From contig JAECRT010000001.1 in the NCBI GenBank assembly GCA_016000085.1, positions 154,285-218,284 of the forward strand: a DNA stretch of 64,000 nt, written 5' to 3'. This document shows positions 44,988 to 53,850 of the stretch, one piece after another; position 1 is the first letter of the stretch; each line of letters opens with the position of its first letter. Made by a program: the position numbers and the translations under genes. This DNA is from Sphingomonadaceae bacterium. GTDB lineage: Bacteria > Pseudomonadota > Alphaproteobacteria > Sphingomonadales > Sphingomonadaceae. The notes beneath the pieces are model-generated. The model was not told the origin of the DNA. It ran no database searches and saw nothing but the letters and a program-made list of their open reading frames with translations.

Positions 44988-45419
44988 TTACAACAGCCCA
45001 CGCTCTTCCGATGTCTGAAGGCTGTCTGGCGAAACGCCCGCTTCGCGCATCGCCGCGATCACGGCGGTCTGAGCGGAAGCAATGCAGGGAAATCCCACAT
45101 AGGGCGTAAGCTGGATCAGTAGACCCTCGAGTTCGGCAACTGTCAGGCCGTTCGCCAGGCCGATCTTCACATGGTTTTTCAGTTCCAGTGACTGGTGGGA
45201 CGCAATCAGCGCGGAAATGACTGCAATGCTCTTTTCCTTGCGGCTGATGCCCTCATGCTGCCAAGCGTCGTGAAACGCCCAACTGGCGGCCATGCGCGTA
45301 ATAGCGGAGGAAAACCGGCCGGATGCGGCAGAATCGCGGAAAGCGCCGCCGAACTGATCACCCATCACGCTGGTTATGAAGCCCACGCCCGATTCCTGCT
45401 TCTCGTCCAACTCGATCAT
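44988..45419 (-). CDS. Carboxymuconolactone decarboxylase (CMD/AhpD-like) family protein
   Basis: 143 aa from ATG 45419, with AGGAGG upstream; the 224-aa track ORF reads back into the SDR gene. It has the all-helical CMD pattern GISRKEKSIAVISALIASHQSLELKNHVKIGL with LIQLTPYVGFPCIASAQTAV near the end. No CxxC redox pair is present, so it is closer to gamma-carboxymuconolactone decarboxylase than to AhpD. In this context it may act on a lactone or a ring-derived acid. It is 34 bp downstream of the SDR gene. Confidence 0.85.
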   Translation of the reverse strand: MIELDEKQESGVGFITSVMGDQFGGAFRDSAASGRFSSAITRMAASWAFHDAWQHEGISRKEKSIAVISALIASHQSLELKNHVKIGLANGLTVAELEGLLIQLTPYVGFPCIASAQTAVIAAMREAGVSPDSLQTSEERGLL

Positions 45420-45453
45420 CTGGTCGTCCTCCTTTCGATAAATGGTTCCAGCT

Positions 45454-46278
45454 TCAGCTTTCCTCCGCGATCGCAAGATGATGCGCGGGGATCGGTCCGA
45501 TTTCGGTGACTCCGCCATCGACCGGCAACAGCGTGCCCGTGATGAAACGCGCGTCTTCGCTGGCCAGGAACGCCACCGCGCGGGCGATGTCCCATGCATC
45601 GCCTTCGATGCCGAGCGGCCCGATCGCCCGGCGCAGCGTGCGCATGTCAGGTGGCAGCACATGCATGGCGTGCGGAGTCATGATGTGACCCGGCGCGACC
45701 GTATTGGCGCGGATGCCGTCGCGTCCGTGCAAGACGGCAATTTCCCGCGCGAGGGCTGCCATCGCCGCCTTGGACGGGCCGTAGGCGATCGATCCATGCG
45801 CCCGGATACCGGCAATGGAAGAAATGTTGACGATCGACCCTCCACCCGCCGCCTTCATCGCCGGTACGGAATGCCTGCACATCAGCATCGCGCTCATCAG
45901 ATTGATGTCGAGCACACGGGTCCATCCGCTTTCGTCCGCCTCATCGAGCGCAACAGGGGCCGAGATGCCGACATTGTTGACCAGAATGTCGAGCCGACCC
46001 GTGCGCGCGACGGTTTCCTCGACGAACCGGCGGCAGTCAGCGTTGATGGTGACATCGCCGGTGACGACAAAGGCACTGCCGCCAGCGGCGGCAATCTGCT
46101 GACGCGTCATTTCCGCGCTCGCCGCATCGCGATCCACGAGACAGACGGTCGCACCTTCACCTGCCAACACCATAGCGATCGCGCGGCCGGTGCCAACGCC
46201 GCCGCCTTCCGTCCCGGCACCGGTGACGATGGCGGATCGGCCTTCAAGACGGGGGTAGTAGCGCGTGGGTTCGGGCAT
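45454..46278 (-). CDS. Short-chain dehydrogenase/reductase
   Basis: 274 aa, classical SDR. It has the nucleotide motif VTGAGTEGGGVGTGRAIA (with two extra residues in the glycine loop), NNVG at 101-104, the catalytic serine near 153, and YGPSKAA with Y166 and K170. An aspartate after strand 2 (LVDRD) favours NAD. It should oxidise or reduce a hydroxyl/ketone group. The start lies 2 bp after the stop of a 45-aa gene, so the two are translated together, with the CMD gene next. Confidence 0.9.
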   Translation of the reverse strand: MPEPTRYYPRLEGRSAIVTGAGTEGGGVGTGRAIAMVLAGEGATVCLVDRDAASAEMTRQQIAAAGGSAFVVTGDVTINADCRRFVEETVARTGRLDILVNNVGISAPVALDEADESGWTRVLDINLMSAMLMCRHSVPAMKAAGGGSIVNISSIAGIRAHGSIAYGPSKAAMAALAREIAVLHGRDGIRANTVAPGHIMTPHAMHVLPPDMRTLRRAIGPLGIEGDAWDIARAVAFLASEDARFITGTLLPVDGGVTEIGPIPAHHLAIAEES

Positions 46279-46280
46279 GG

Positions 46281-46418
46281 TCAGCCGCGCAATCTGTTGT
46301 AGGCGCGTTCAGAGAGACGGCCCCCTGAAGCAGTTTGCTCCAGCAAGGTATTGAAATTACAAGGCGTGCTCATGCCAAGCACGCTGAGGACGCGCACCCG
46401 CGTCTCCAGAGTTGCCAT
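46281..46418 (-). CDS. Small protein of 45 aa upstream of the SDR gene (absent from the ORF track)
   Basis: ATG at 46418 follows AGGAGGGGTAGAG, one of the best ribosome sites in the window. The frame reads MATLETRVRVLSVLGMST...SERAYNRLRG and its TGA lies 2 bp before the SDR ATG. The product is soluble and mildly basic with one cysteine. I do not recognise it. It could be a translational leader for the SDR or a true small protein. The strong SD and tight spacing argue that it is translated. Confidence 0.6.
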   Translation of the reverse strand: MATLETRVRVLSVLGMSTPCNFNTLLEQTASGGRLSERAYNRLRG

Positions 46419-46497
46419 CTCTACCCCTCCTGATTCCTCGTGCTCAAGGATATTGCTTGCATGCAGTATGTATCTTCACGACACGCGACCGTGCGGG

Positions 46498-46530
46498 GGT
46501 AATTTGACAAAAATGGGGTGTATAATTACC
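46498..46530. promoter_or_regulatory. Inverted repeat in the divergent smORF/GlxA-type regulator region
   Basis: GGTAATT (46498-46504) and AATTACC (46524-46530) are perfect 7-bp arms about 26 bp apart centre to centre. The interval contains TTGACA and TATAAT only 11 bp apart, too close for a standard promoter. It may be the site of the adjacent AraC-type regulator. Confidence 0.35.
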
Positions 46531-46538
46531 ATATATCC

Positions 46539-47519
46539 ATGCAAAAGGATGTAGCCGTCATTGCGTTCGATGGTGTTCACCTCGCCAGCTTGGGCCTGTT
46601 CCTCGACCTTTTCGATCTGATGCGACGGCGTGTCGCCAATCAATTCAAGTCGCGCGATGATGTCGGCATGCAAACACGGGTGCGGCTGCTGGGGCTTGGC
46701 GCTGGCTCGATACGCACCGCCGGCAACAGGCGGCTGGAGGTTGATGATCGGCCCAGCGATACGACATCGCATCTGCTGATCCATGTTCCTGATTTCGAAT
46801 GGCCAGAAGAAGACTTCACGCCGCTCGATGACATGCACGCCGGCATTGCCTGGCTGGCGCGTCAGCACGCCGCCGGAGCGAGTATCTCAGCGACGGGGCG
46901 AGGGATTTATCTGCTGGCGGAGGCCGGGCTTATCGGCCATGGCCCGGCGCCACAGTCGTTGCCGATGGCGACAAGCTTTCGCCAACGCTATCCCCACATT
47001 CGCACCGACACGAAATCCGCCATTGTCGATCGGGGAACGATCATGATGGCGCGCGGCATGGCGCATGAGTTGACCATGTTGACGCGGCTGATCGCACGGT
47101 TGATGTCGTCCACCATGGCCGGCACTCTTGCGGACGCCATGGGTTTGGAAACCGACCGGGAAGGGCTGTCTCACGATCCGTTGGTTGCGAGCGCGCAGAT
47201 ATGGCTTGCGGAAAATACGTCCAATCGGACACGCATCAGCGCCCTTGTCCAACATGTCGGCGTCAGCCAACAGACGCTGATCCGCCGGTTCCGCGCGGCA
47301 TTAGACATGACGCCGCGCAAATATCAGCAACTTCTGCGGGTCCGCAGCGCACAAACTCAATTGCGCGATACGGAAAGGCCAATCTCGCAGATCGCAACCA
47401 TCGTCGGCTATGACGACCTCAAATCCTTTCAACACGCATTTCGTCTGCACAGCGGTATGAGCGCAAGCCGCTATCGGGCAACGTCGACCATGCCGAATAG
47501 CGGTTCTTCGGCGATTTGA
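46539..47519 (+). CDS. GlxA-type transcriptional regulator (DJ-1/PfpI domain plus AraC HTH)
   Basis: 326 aa from ATG 46539 (MQKDVAVIAFDGVHLASLG); the track start is a GTG inside the likely promoter. The N-terminal DJ-1/PfpI-like domain spans about 1-180, and the expected nucleophile cysteine is not seen, as is usual for regulators. The C-terminal AraC domain shows ISALVQHVGVSQQTLIRRFRAALDMTPRKYQQLLRVRSAQ and the second HTH ISQIATIVGYDDLKSFQHAFR. It is divergent from the smORF-SDR-CMD operon and likely controls it. Confidence 0.9.
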   Translation: MQKDVAVIAFDGVHLASLGLFLDLFDLMRRRVANQFKSRDDVGMQTRVRLLGLGAGSIRTAGNRRLEVDDRPSDTTSHLLIHVPDFEWPEEDFTPLDDMHAGIAWLARQHAAGASISATGRGIYLLAEAGLIGHGPAPQSLPMATSFRQRYPHIRTDTKSAIVDRGTIMMARGMAHELTMLTRLIARLMSSTMAGTLADAMGLETDREGLSHDPLVASAQIWLAENTSNRTRISALVQHVGVSQQTLIRRFRAALDMTPRKYQQLLRVRSAQTQLRDTERPISQIATIVGYDDLKSFQHAFRLHSGMSASRYRATSTMPNSGSSAI

Positions 47520-47620
47520 AATCCGGCCGTTCCCAACCCGGTCGCATAAGCTTGACAGCACGAAGCGTCACGGCACGCTGCTGGGAAAGCCAATTGGTGC
47601 TGGTCGTGCGCAGAGCCAAA

Positions 47621-49273
47621 TCAGTGATTGGGTATATGGGTTCCCAGATGACGTCCCGCTAGATAGCCAAAGGTGAGACCAGGGCCCAGCGTCCCGCCTG
47701 CGCCGCCATAGGCTTCGCCCAAGACCGCCGACATGGCGTTACCGGCCGCATAAAGGCCCGGGATCACGTTGCCGTTCCAGTCCAGCACGCGTGCATCGCC
47801 GTTGGTCTTGGGACCGCCGGCGGTGCCAAGGGCGCCGGCTTCCATTTTGACCGCAAAATAAGGCCCCTGGTCGATCACGCCGAGCGTGCGATATGGAGCC
47901 TCGAAATCGGTATCGCCCCACATATAGAAATTGTCGTACGTGGCGTCGCCACGATTGAAGTCGTCATCATGGCCTTTGCGGACCATGTCATTGTACCGCG
48001 TCACAGCGGCCTTCAGACCCTCGGGATCGATACCGGCTATTCCGGCCAGTTCTTCCAGTGTGTCGGCCTGCATCATATAGGACGGGACAGGCCCGCCGGG
48101 CGGGGTATTGAAGGTTTGATATTTGTCGCGGTAACGCTGATCGATGATCAGCCAATAGGGCAGGTTGGCGTAGCTGTGTGTTCCGGCGTCGAAGGCGTGC
48201 AGCGACTTGCCCAGCGCGTTGTAGTTGGCTGCTTCGTTTACGAACCGTTTGCCCGCGCGGTTGACCAGGATGGCGCCCGGACGGGCCCGCTCATCTGATC
48301 CCAACAGATAGTTGGGCTTGGCATTGCGATGCTGTGGCTTGAATTCCAATACGCTCTGCATCCAGAAGGCATTCTGCATATTACCCAGTTGCGCGCCCGC
48401 GTCGATCGCCATCAGCAGGCCGTCGCCTTCATTCTCCGGCACGCTGACAGGCCCCGTGAGCGGACCGCGCAGAAAAGTCTGGACCAACTGCTCGTTCCAT
48501 TCAAAGCCACCGGTTGCGATGATTACGCCGCGTCGCGCACGCACGCGGAAATCCCGGCCATCCGCATCTTCGGCGATAACGCCGATGATCCGGTCGCCAT
48601 CCTTGATGAGCTTGCGGGCGCGCTTTTCGAACTCGATGGGGATGTCGCGATCGAGCACGGCCTTGAAAAGGGATCCGACCAGCGCCTGCCCCAGGCCGCG
48701 GTAATCCTGCGCCTCACGTTCGGCGAGGGTGGCCTCGTCCAGCGTGCCATTGACCGTCTCCATCAGGCTGCCGCGCAGCGGATAGGCCATCTTGCTGGGG
48801 TTCACCCGGGCAGCCCATTTGCCAAGCCGATCGAAGGAGAAAGCCTCATTATCCAGCGAGCGGCCGCCATGGGGCTTGGCGCCCGGCATGTAGGATTGAT
48901 AATCGGGGAAATCGGCGAAAACATGGAGGCGGACGGGCGTCTTATCCGCCAGATAACGGACCATCTCCGGACCGCTTTCCATGAAGGCGCCCAATGTCTC
49001 AGGGTCAAGCCCACCCGGCGCGAGGGCATCGAGATAGGTCACGATATCCTCGTCAGAATCATCTATGCCCGCGTCGATCTGATGATGATTGTTCGGAATC
49101 CAGAGCATGCCGCCGGACATGGCGGTCGTCCCGCCGACCATCCCGGTCTTTTCCAGGATGACCACATTTTTCGCGCCGAAATCATGTGCAGCGATCGCCG
49201 CCGTCAAGGCCGCCCCGCCGGAGCCCAGCACGACAACATCAGCCTCCAGATCCCACTCGGCGCCTTCTGTCAT
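47621..49273 (-). CDS. FAD-dependent dehydrogenase of the fumarate reductase/3-ketosteroid-delta1-dehydrogenase family
   Basis: 550 aa. The N-terminal dinucleotide motif is DVVVLGSGGAALTAAIAAHD, followed by ILEKTGMVGGTTAMSGGMLWIPNN. The C-terminal FAD motif is LGEAYGGAGGTLGPGLTFGYLAGRHL, typical of KstD-like proteins. The family removes hydrogens next to a carbonyl or reduces enones. True KstD activity on steroids needs more evidence, as no other steroid genes are present. It has GGGAG 8 nt before the start. It belongs with the SDR, CMD, PhyH and TonB genes by location. Confidence 0.87.
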   Translation of the reverse strand: MTEGAEWDLEADVVVLGSGGAALTAAIAAHDFGAKNVVILEKTGMVGGTTAMSGGMLWIPNNHHQIDAGIDDSDEDIVTYLDALAPGGLDPETLGAFMESGPEMVRYLADKTPVRLHVFADFPDYQSYMPGAKPHGGRSLDNEAFSFDRLGKWAARVNPSKMAYPLRGSLMETVNGTLDEATLAEREAQDYRGLGQALVGSLFKAVLDRDIPIEFEKRARKLIKDGDRIIGVIAEDADGRDFRVRARRGVIIATGGFEWNEQLVQTFLRGPLTGPVSVPENEGDGLLMAIDAGAQLGNMQNAFWMQSVLEFKPQHRNAKPNYLLGSDERARPGAILVNRAGKRFVNEAANYNALGKSLHAFDAGTHSYANLPYWLIIDQRYRDKYQTFNTPPGGPVPSYMMQADTLEELAGIAGIDPEGLKAAVTRYNDMVRKGHDDDFNRGDATYDNFYMWGDTDFEAPYRTLGVIDQGPYFAVKMEAGALGTAGGPKTNGDARVLDWNGNVIPGLYAAGNAMSAVLGEAYGGAGGTLGPGLTFGYLAGRHLGTHIPNH

Positions 49274-49414
49274 CGTCCATCTCCCAGTAGCTTAGTTTTA
49301 CTGAAACGTCTGGCGAACATCCTCGCCTGCCGTTCATTTGGATGTAGCTACCGTAAATTTTGTGCCTCCCTGTTAGCCACTCCATAATGTCATAGGGTCG
49401 GCGACTTATGCATA

Positions 49415-49426
49415 GGCGATATCGCC
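49415..49426. repeat. 12-bp perfect palindrome GGCGATATCGCC
   Basis: It lies in the 195-bp gap between the DUF3999 gene end and the KstD-like gene start. It could be an operator or a weak hairpin. Short perfect palindromes of this composition can occur by chance in GC-rich DNA. Confidence 0.3.
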
Positions 49427-49468
49427 CGCAGAACATCAATGAGCTTGGTCGAGCAAAGCTGCTACAGT

Positions 49469-50830
49469 TCAGGAAGCGTCACTTCCAGCCTGACCACGTC
49501 TCCACAGCGTCCAGGCCATCGCGCCAAGCAAGGCGGTCGCCGTGAGCAGAATCGCCCACAGCAGCAGTTGACGCCGCGCGGCGCCCACGGCGTTGACCGG
49601 CTGAAGCTGCAATGTGCTCCGTGGCGCGCGAGCCGTCGCAACCGGAAGCGCCCCACTACCCGCCTGCGTCATTACACTATCGAGTGGCAGATAGGTGTCG
49701 GTCGCGGCCTCTCGACCGGCCGCCAAATGAAAAGGAGCGCGACCGCCGGCCACAAAGACGACCTCGCGCGGCGCAAAACCAAAGGCGATGGTCGGTGCCG
49801 AAGTGAAGCCGGTCGACCTCCGGTCCGCCTCGATCCGCAATGCGCGATACGTTCCGGCACTTAGTACAATGTCGCGTGGCACGTTTGCAGCATAGTTCCG
49901 ACGGGCGGCCGTACCTTCCCCCAAAACTGCCCACGACTGTTCGGAATTGTCGCGACCCAGGAGGCGGATCGGTATGATTACTTCATTGCCCGTCGGCATG
50001 ACCCTGATCGTGTCGAGCGGCGTTGCAAACGGCACCGCGAACTCGATGGCGTGCGGATCGCTCAAAGGCGGCGGTGCAGCGGTGATCCACCCACCCCCGG
50101 CCGCAGCCGGACGCATCAACAGTGTCGCCTTGCGCACTGTCACCGGCGACAGTAGCCGCGACGCGGCCTGCCAAGTGATGCGCAGATAATCGTGGCCGAG
50201 CATAGTGTCGCCCAGAGGAACCTTCACCACGGCGTCGTTCCCGCTGGTCGTAGCGCCGCGATAAACGACATTCTCAGCCAGCGGTCGCCAGTTCTTCAGG
50301 TCCGAACTTGCCTCTACTGCAAAGGTGACAGGCTGAGCGCGGGGCACATCGGCTGCGATGGCCAGGCCGCTGGCGCTCCCGGCGATGGCTCGCGTATCCA
50401 ATAGGACACCGACCACCATCGGCTTCGCCGGTTCCGTGGGCTGGGTGCCGTCGATCCGTGCAACGCGGGCGCGCCCATCGCCATCGAGGCGCAAAGATAC
50501 GCCCGTTACGTTCAGCGCGTCGATGGAACCAAGGATTGGCAACGGAGCGAGCGCATAGCTTCGTCCCCCCCCCGCATTGGGGGCGATGCGAGCCATCGGC
50601 ATCGCCCGGTTGTCGGCATCGAAGATGCGTACATCCGCCAGGTCAGCCGCCTGAGAAGCGGCGAGTACTTCCGCCGGGATCGTCAGTCTCTGGACAACTG
50701 ACCCTTTAGCGGCGTCGATCGGCACGCGTAGTGTGTAGTTGGCCGGATCGCCATCCGGCCCGGCCGGTGCCGCTGCGGTCAAGAACCCTGCAAGCAGCGT
50801 TAAGGCGGCGATTTTGCGGATGCCGATCAT
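49469..50830 (-). CDS. DUF3999 family membrane-anchored protein
   Basis: 453 aa. A signal peptide (KIAALTLLAGFLTAAAPAG) precedes a long periplasmic beta-rich region (TLRVPIDAAKGSVVQRLTIPAEVLA near the start). One C-terminal membrane helix (LLLWAILLTATALLGAMAWTLW) anchors it with a short cytoplasmic tail. DUF3999 genes are commonly found next to DUF2339 genes, as here, with an ATGA overlap. A role in the cell envelope is likely; the reaction or partner is unknown. Confidence 0.85.
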   Translation of the reverse strand: MIGIRKIAALTLLAGFLTAAAPAGPDGDPANYTLRVPIDAAKGSVVQRLTIPAEVLAASQAADLADVRIFDADNRAMPMARIAPNAGGGRSYALAPLPILGSIDALNVTGVSLRLDGDGRARVARIDGTQPTEPAKPMVVGVLLDTRAIAGSASGLAIAADVPRAQPVTFAVEASSDLKNWRPLAENVVYRGATTSGNDAVVKVPLGDTMLGHDYLRITWQAASRLLSPVTVRKATLLMRPAAAGGGWITAAPPPLSDPHAIEFAVPFATPLDTIRVMPTGNEVIIPIRLLGRDNSEQSWAVLGEGTAARRNYAANVPRDIVLSAGTYRALRIEADRRSTGFTSAPTIAFGFAPREVVFVAGGRAPFHLAAGREAATDTYLPLDSVMTQAGSGALPVATARAPRSTLQLQPVNAVGAARRQLLLWAILLTATALLGAMAWTLWRRGQAGSDAS

Positions 50831-53670
50831 GCGGGAACGCCCCCTTCCTGGGGCACGATCGCCGTTTTTGGTGGAAGGGGCGCGAGATATCCCACCACCA
50901 GCATCAGCAGTCCTACCACAATGAACGCGACGATCCGCGCGCCTCCACCGGCGTTCCCGAGATCGACCAACAGCAGCTTAACGACGGTCAGCCCGAGTAG
51001 CCCCGCCCCAACCAGCCACAAGGTGCGCCGGCCACGTCGATAGGCGAACGCCATCAGTACCAGCGCGAGCGACGTCCACAGGATCGCCAGCCCTGTCTGG
51101 ACGACGACGTTTGCGAGCATCGCGTCAGGCTCCCACGACACACCCAGCATATGATGCGCGATCCGCAACCACACTGTATTGATCATGATAAAGGCGAGCG
51201 CCGCCAGCGCGCCGAGTGCGCCACGGCCGCTCAGCAGTGCTGCGCGGAGCGGCCGTGGATCGCTGGCCAACATGGCGCGCCGCCACATCTCCAGCCCGGC
51301 AAGCGCCAGCCCCAGTGTCAAATCCACCGGATTGATCAGCGGCAGATAGGGTAGCGGATCTGTTGCGCCCGATGAAAACACCGCCGTCAGCAACGCTCCG
51401 AAGAATGTCAGCCCGGCGATCGGTATAGCGGCATACCAGCCATAAGCGATGGCATGCGTGTCGAGCGGCCATCGCAACGGTATCGGCTGCGCACGCATCG
51501 CTCGACCACCCCACCAGGCCAAGGCAGCCAGCATGGCAGTCGCTGCGATCAGGAAAGTGACCTCTGCCCAGCCGGTGCCCCACAACAGCGCCCGATCGAT
51601 GCCGAGCCACAGGCAATCCGCCAGCATCGCCGTGGCCAACCATATTCCGCCGATATGGATCGCGTCCAACAGCCTATGCCTGTCGGCGGCCGTCGGATCG
51701 TCTTCGTTGCGGTAGGTCATCCACAGGTGAAGGCCGATCGCCGCGATCCAGATCGCCCAGTCCGGCGAATACAGCAAATATCCGCCCGATCCTTTGACGC
51801 TGATGAAGGACAGCGCCAACACCAGCAGGCTTGCGTAGCTTGGCCAGCACGCGACCGGCCAGTTCCACCGTCGACCGATCTGCTGCGCGCCCCCCGCACT
51901 GATCAGATAGGCCAGCATCGCCAGCAGAATTTGCATGCCGGTCGTAAACACCGGCACCGGCAACTGGCCAGCATATGGTGATGGCACCGAGCGCATCGCC
52001 TCGACCGTCCACGCCGCGCACCAGAAGACGAAGCCGAGCAGAAAAACGGGTTTTGCGAGTTGCCCTTCGAACCGCGCATAGAATCGCGCCAGCGTCGATC
52101 CACTATGCGGCAGCGCTGCGCGCAGCCACCAGGCCGTAGCCAATGCCGCCAGAGCGATCAGCATCGCTCCCACAAAACCGGCGTTTGCGAGCGGAAGGGG
52201 AAATGCCTGCCCATGCAAGCTGGCGAGATAGACCAGCGCCGCCATAAGCTGGAGCAGGATACCAAACAGCCGTGGCATCCACCGCGCCTGCCGCATTCCC
52301 ACCCAAAATGCCCCGGCGCCCTCAAGCGCCCATGCCGCCAGGGTCCAGCGCGCGCCGAGCGCCAAGGGAATCGCCAACGTCACGAAGCCGATACCTATCG
52401 CCAGCATCGTCTCGTTCATCACGCGAAAGCTCTCGCGCCGATAGCGCATCGTCCAGGCGGCGACGCCGAGATACAAGGCGGCAAAGCCCAGCGCGGCGAA
52501 CGCGCTGCCGAACGGTCGGTCATGGACCAGGCCCACTTGCAACCCGAACCCGGCCAACGCAGGCCCGAACAGCAATGTCGTGTCGGCGATATTGCCGAGC
52601 CGACCTGGTGTCGCGCGAGCGTAGAGTACGGCCGTCGCGACGTAGATAAGGACGGATGCGATCAGGGTGATCTGGGCCGGTACGAAGTCGGTGGTCCGAT
52701 AGGCAGTCACCCCCCAAATAGTTGCAACGCCAAATGTTGCGAAGAAACCAATCAGGTTGAGCACGCGCCAGGATTGCCGGTGCGCAATGAAGAGGATCGC
52801 GAGGTTCAATATGGTGTAGTAAATGAAAACTACGACAATGTTGCCGCCACCGCTCGACAGCAAAAGCGGTACTGCAAAGCCGCCCGCAAACGCGGTCGCT
52901 GCCAGTGCCTGCGACCGCTGTAGCAAAGCTAGGGCGCAACCGAGCGCGCACACGGCGATCATGAGGATAAACGCCGCGGTGATCGGGAAGAATTCGTACA
53001 GTTTCGCGGCGGCGAACAGGGTGAGATAAACGATCGCGATACCGCCGCCCTGCAGCGCCAATCCGAAATCCGGCCGTGCTGCGCGGGTTCGGAAACCGAC
53101 TGCAAGCAGCGCGATGCCGATGGCAGCGACAAGCGCCAACCGCAGCTCGATCGGGAACAACCCGGCCGACGCCGCATAGCTGGCCAGGAATGACAGGCCG
53201 ACGAACAAAATGATGAGGCCGACGCGGACGATGGTGTTGCCACCAAAGAGCCACGTCTTCGCCGCATCGAAAGCAGTTGCCACCATTGTCTCGATCCAGA
53301 CCGGCTCGGCCTGCGCGGCGGGCTCTGGATCGCGCGGTACTGGCGCGTCGATACGCGTGGTCGAAACAGGCTCGGTCACGCCCCTCGCCGCCAATCCTGC
53401 CGATGCAGTTGGCGGTGCGGTGGCGGATCGGTCGATATTCTGCGCGCCAGGCGCCACTGCGGGGGGTGATGTGGTAATGCCGCGAGCCAGCAGCCCGTCG
53501 ATCTGCGCCCGGAGCAGCTCGGTTTCGCGTAAGATTTCGGCACGCACTCCCCGGCGCAGCGCCCATCCGGCGACACCCCCGAACAAACCGCCCAGGAGAA
53601 AGCCATAGTCCTCGAAGTCGACAAGGACCCAACCGAGGATCGCACTTAAAACTGCCGTCCAAACGATCAT
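50827..53670 (-). CDS. DUF2339 family polytopic membrane protein
   Basis: 947 aa with more than twenty predicted hydrophobic helices. A short N-terminal helix, a Pro/Ala-rich region (about 60-125) and the start of the helical array at KTWLFGGNTIVRVGLIILFVGLSFLASY mark the DUF2339 family. The sheer number of membrane helices recalls transporters or polymer flippases, but no transport motif is visible. It is followed directly by DUF3999, suggesting a two-part complex across the inner membrane and periplasm. Confidence 0.88.
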   Translation of the reverse strand: MIVWTAVLSAILGWVLVDFEDYGFLLGGLFGGVAGWALRRGVRAEILRETELLRAQIDGLLARGITTSPPAVAPGAQNIDRSATAPPTASAGLAARGVTEPVSTTRIDAPVPRDPEPAAQAEPVWIETMVATAFDAAKTWLFGGNTIVRVGLIILFVGLSFLASYAASAGLFPIELRLALVAAIGIALLAVGFRTRAARPDFGLALQGGGIAIVYLTLFAAAKLYEFFPITAAFILMIAVCALGCALALLQRSQALAATAFAGGFAVPLLLSSGGGNIVVVFIYYTILNLAILFIAHRQSWRVLNLIGFFATFGVATIWGVTAYRTTDFVPAQITLIASVLIYVATAVLYARATPGRLGNIADTTLLFGPALAGFGLQVGLVHDRPFGSAFAALGFAALYLGVAAWTMRYRRESFRVMNETMLAIGIGFVTLAIPLALGARWTLAAWALEGAGAFWVGMRQARWMPRLFGILLQLMAALVYLASLHGQAFPLPLANAGFVGAMLIALAALATAWWLRAALPHSGSTLARFYARFEGQLAKPVFLLGFVFWCAAWTVEAMRSVPSPYAGQLPVPVFTTGMQILLAMLAYLISAGGAQQIGRRWNWPVACWPSYASLLVLALSFISVKGSGGYLLYSPDWAIWIAAIGLHLWMTYRNEDDPTAADRHRLLDAIHIGGIWLATAMLADCLWLGIDRALLWGTGWAEVTFLIAATAMLAALAWWGGRAMRAQPIPLRWPLDTHAIAYGWYAAIPIAGLTFFGALLTAVFSSGATDPLPYLPLINPVDLTLGLALAGLEMWRRAMLASDPRPLRAALLSGRGALGALAALAFIMINTVWLRIAHHMLGVSWEPDAMLANVVVQTGLAILWTSLALVLMAFAYRRGRRTLWLVGAGLLGLTVVKLLLVDLGNAGGGARIVAFIVVGLLMLVVGYLAPLPPKTAIVPQEGGVPA

Positions 53671-53850
53671 GCGCCCCGCCCCCGTCCCTATTGTCCCTCA
53701 CTGCATGGCGCACGCGAGACGATAGGTCGAGTGGCTACATGTCAAACGACCATAGCACTGTCAGCCAGCAGGTCGACAATCTGGTGCTGGCGCATGGCAC
53801 GGATGAGAACAAAATACCCGACGCCAATCGTCCGTTTCTAAACAGCCTTC

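Noticed and set aside
46504-46526. TTGACA and TATAAT as a promoter for the GlxA-type regulator
   Set aside because: The hexamers are only 11 bp apart, too close for sigma-70 recognition. The surrounding inverted repeat is kept as a possible site instead.
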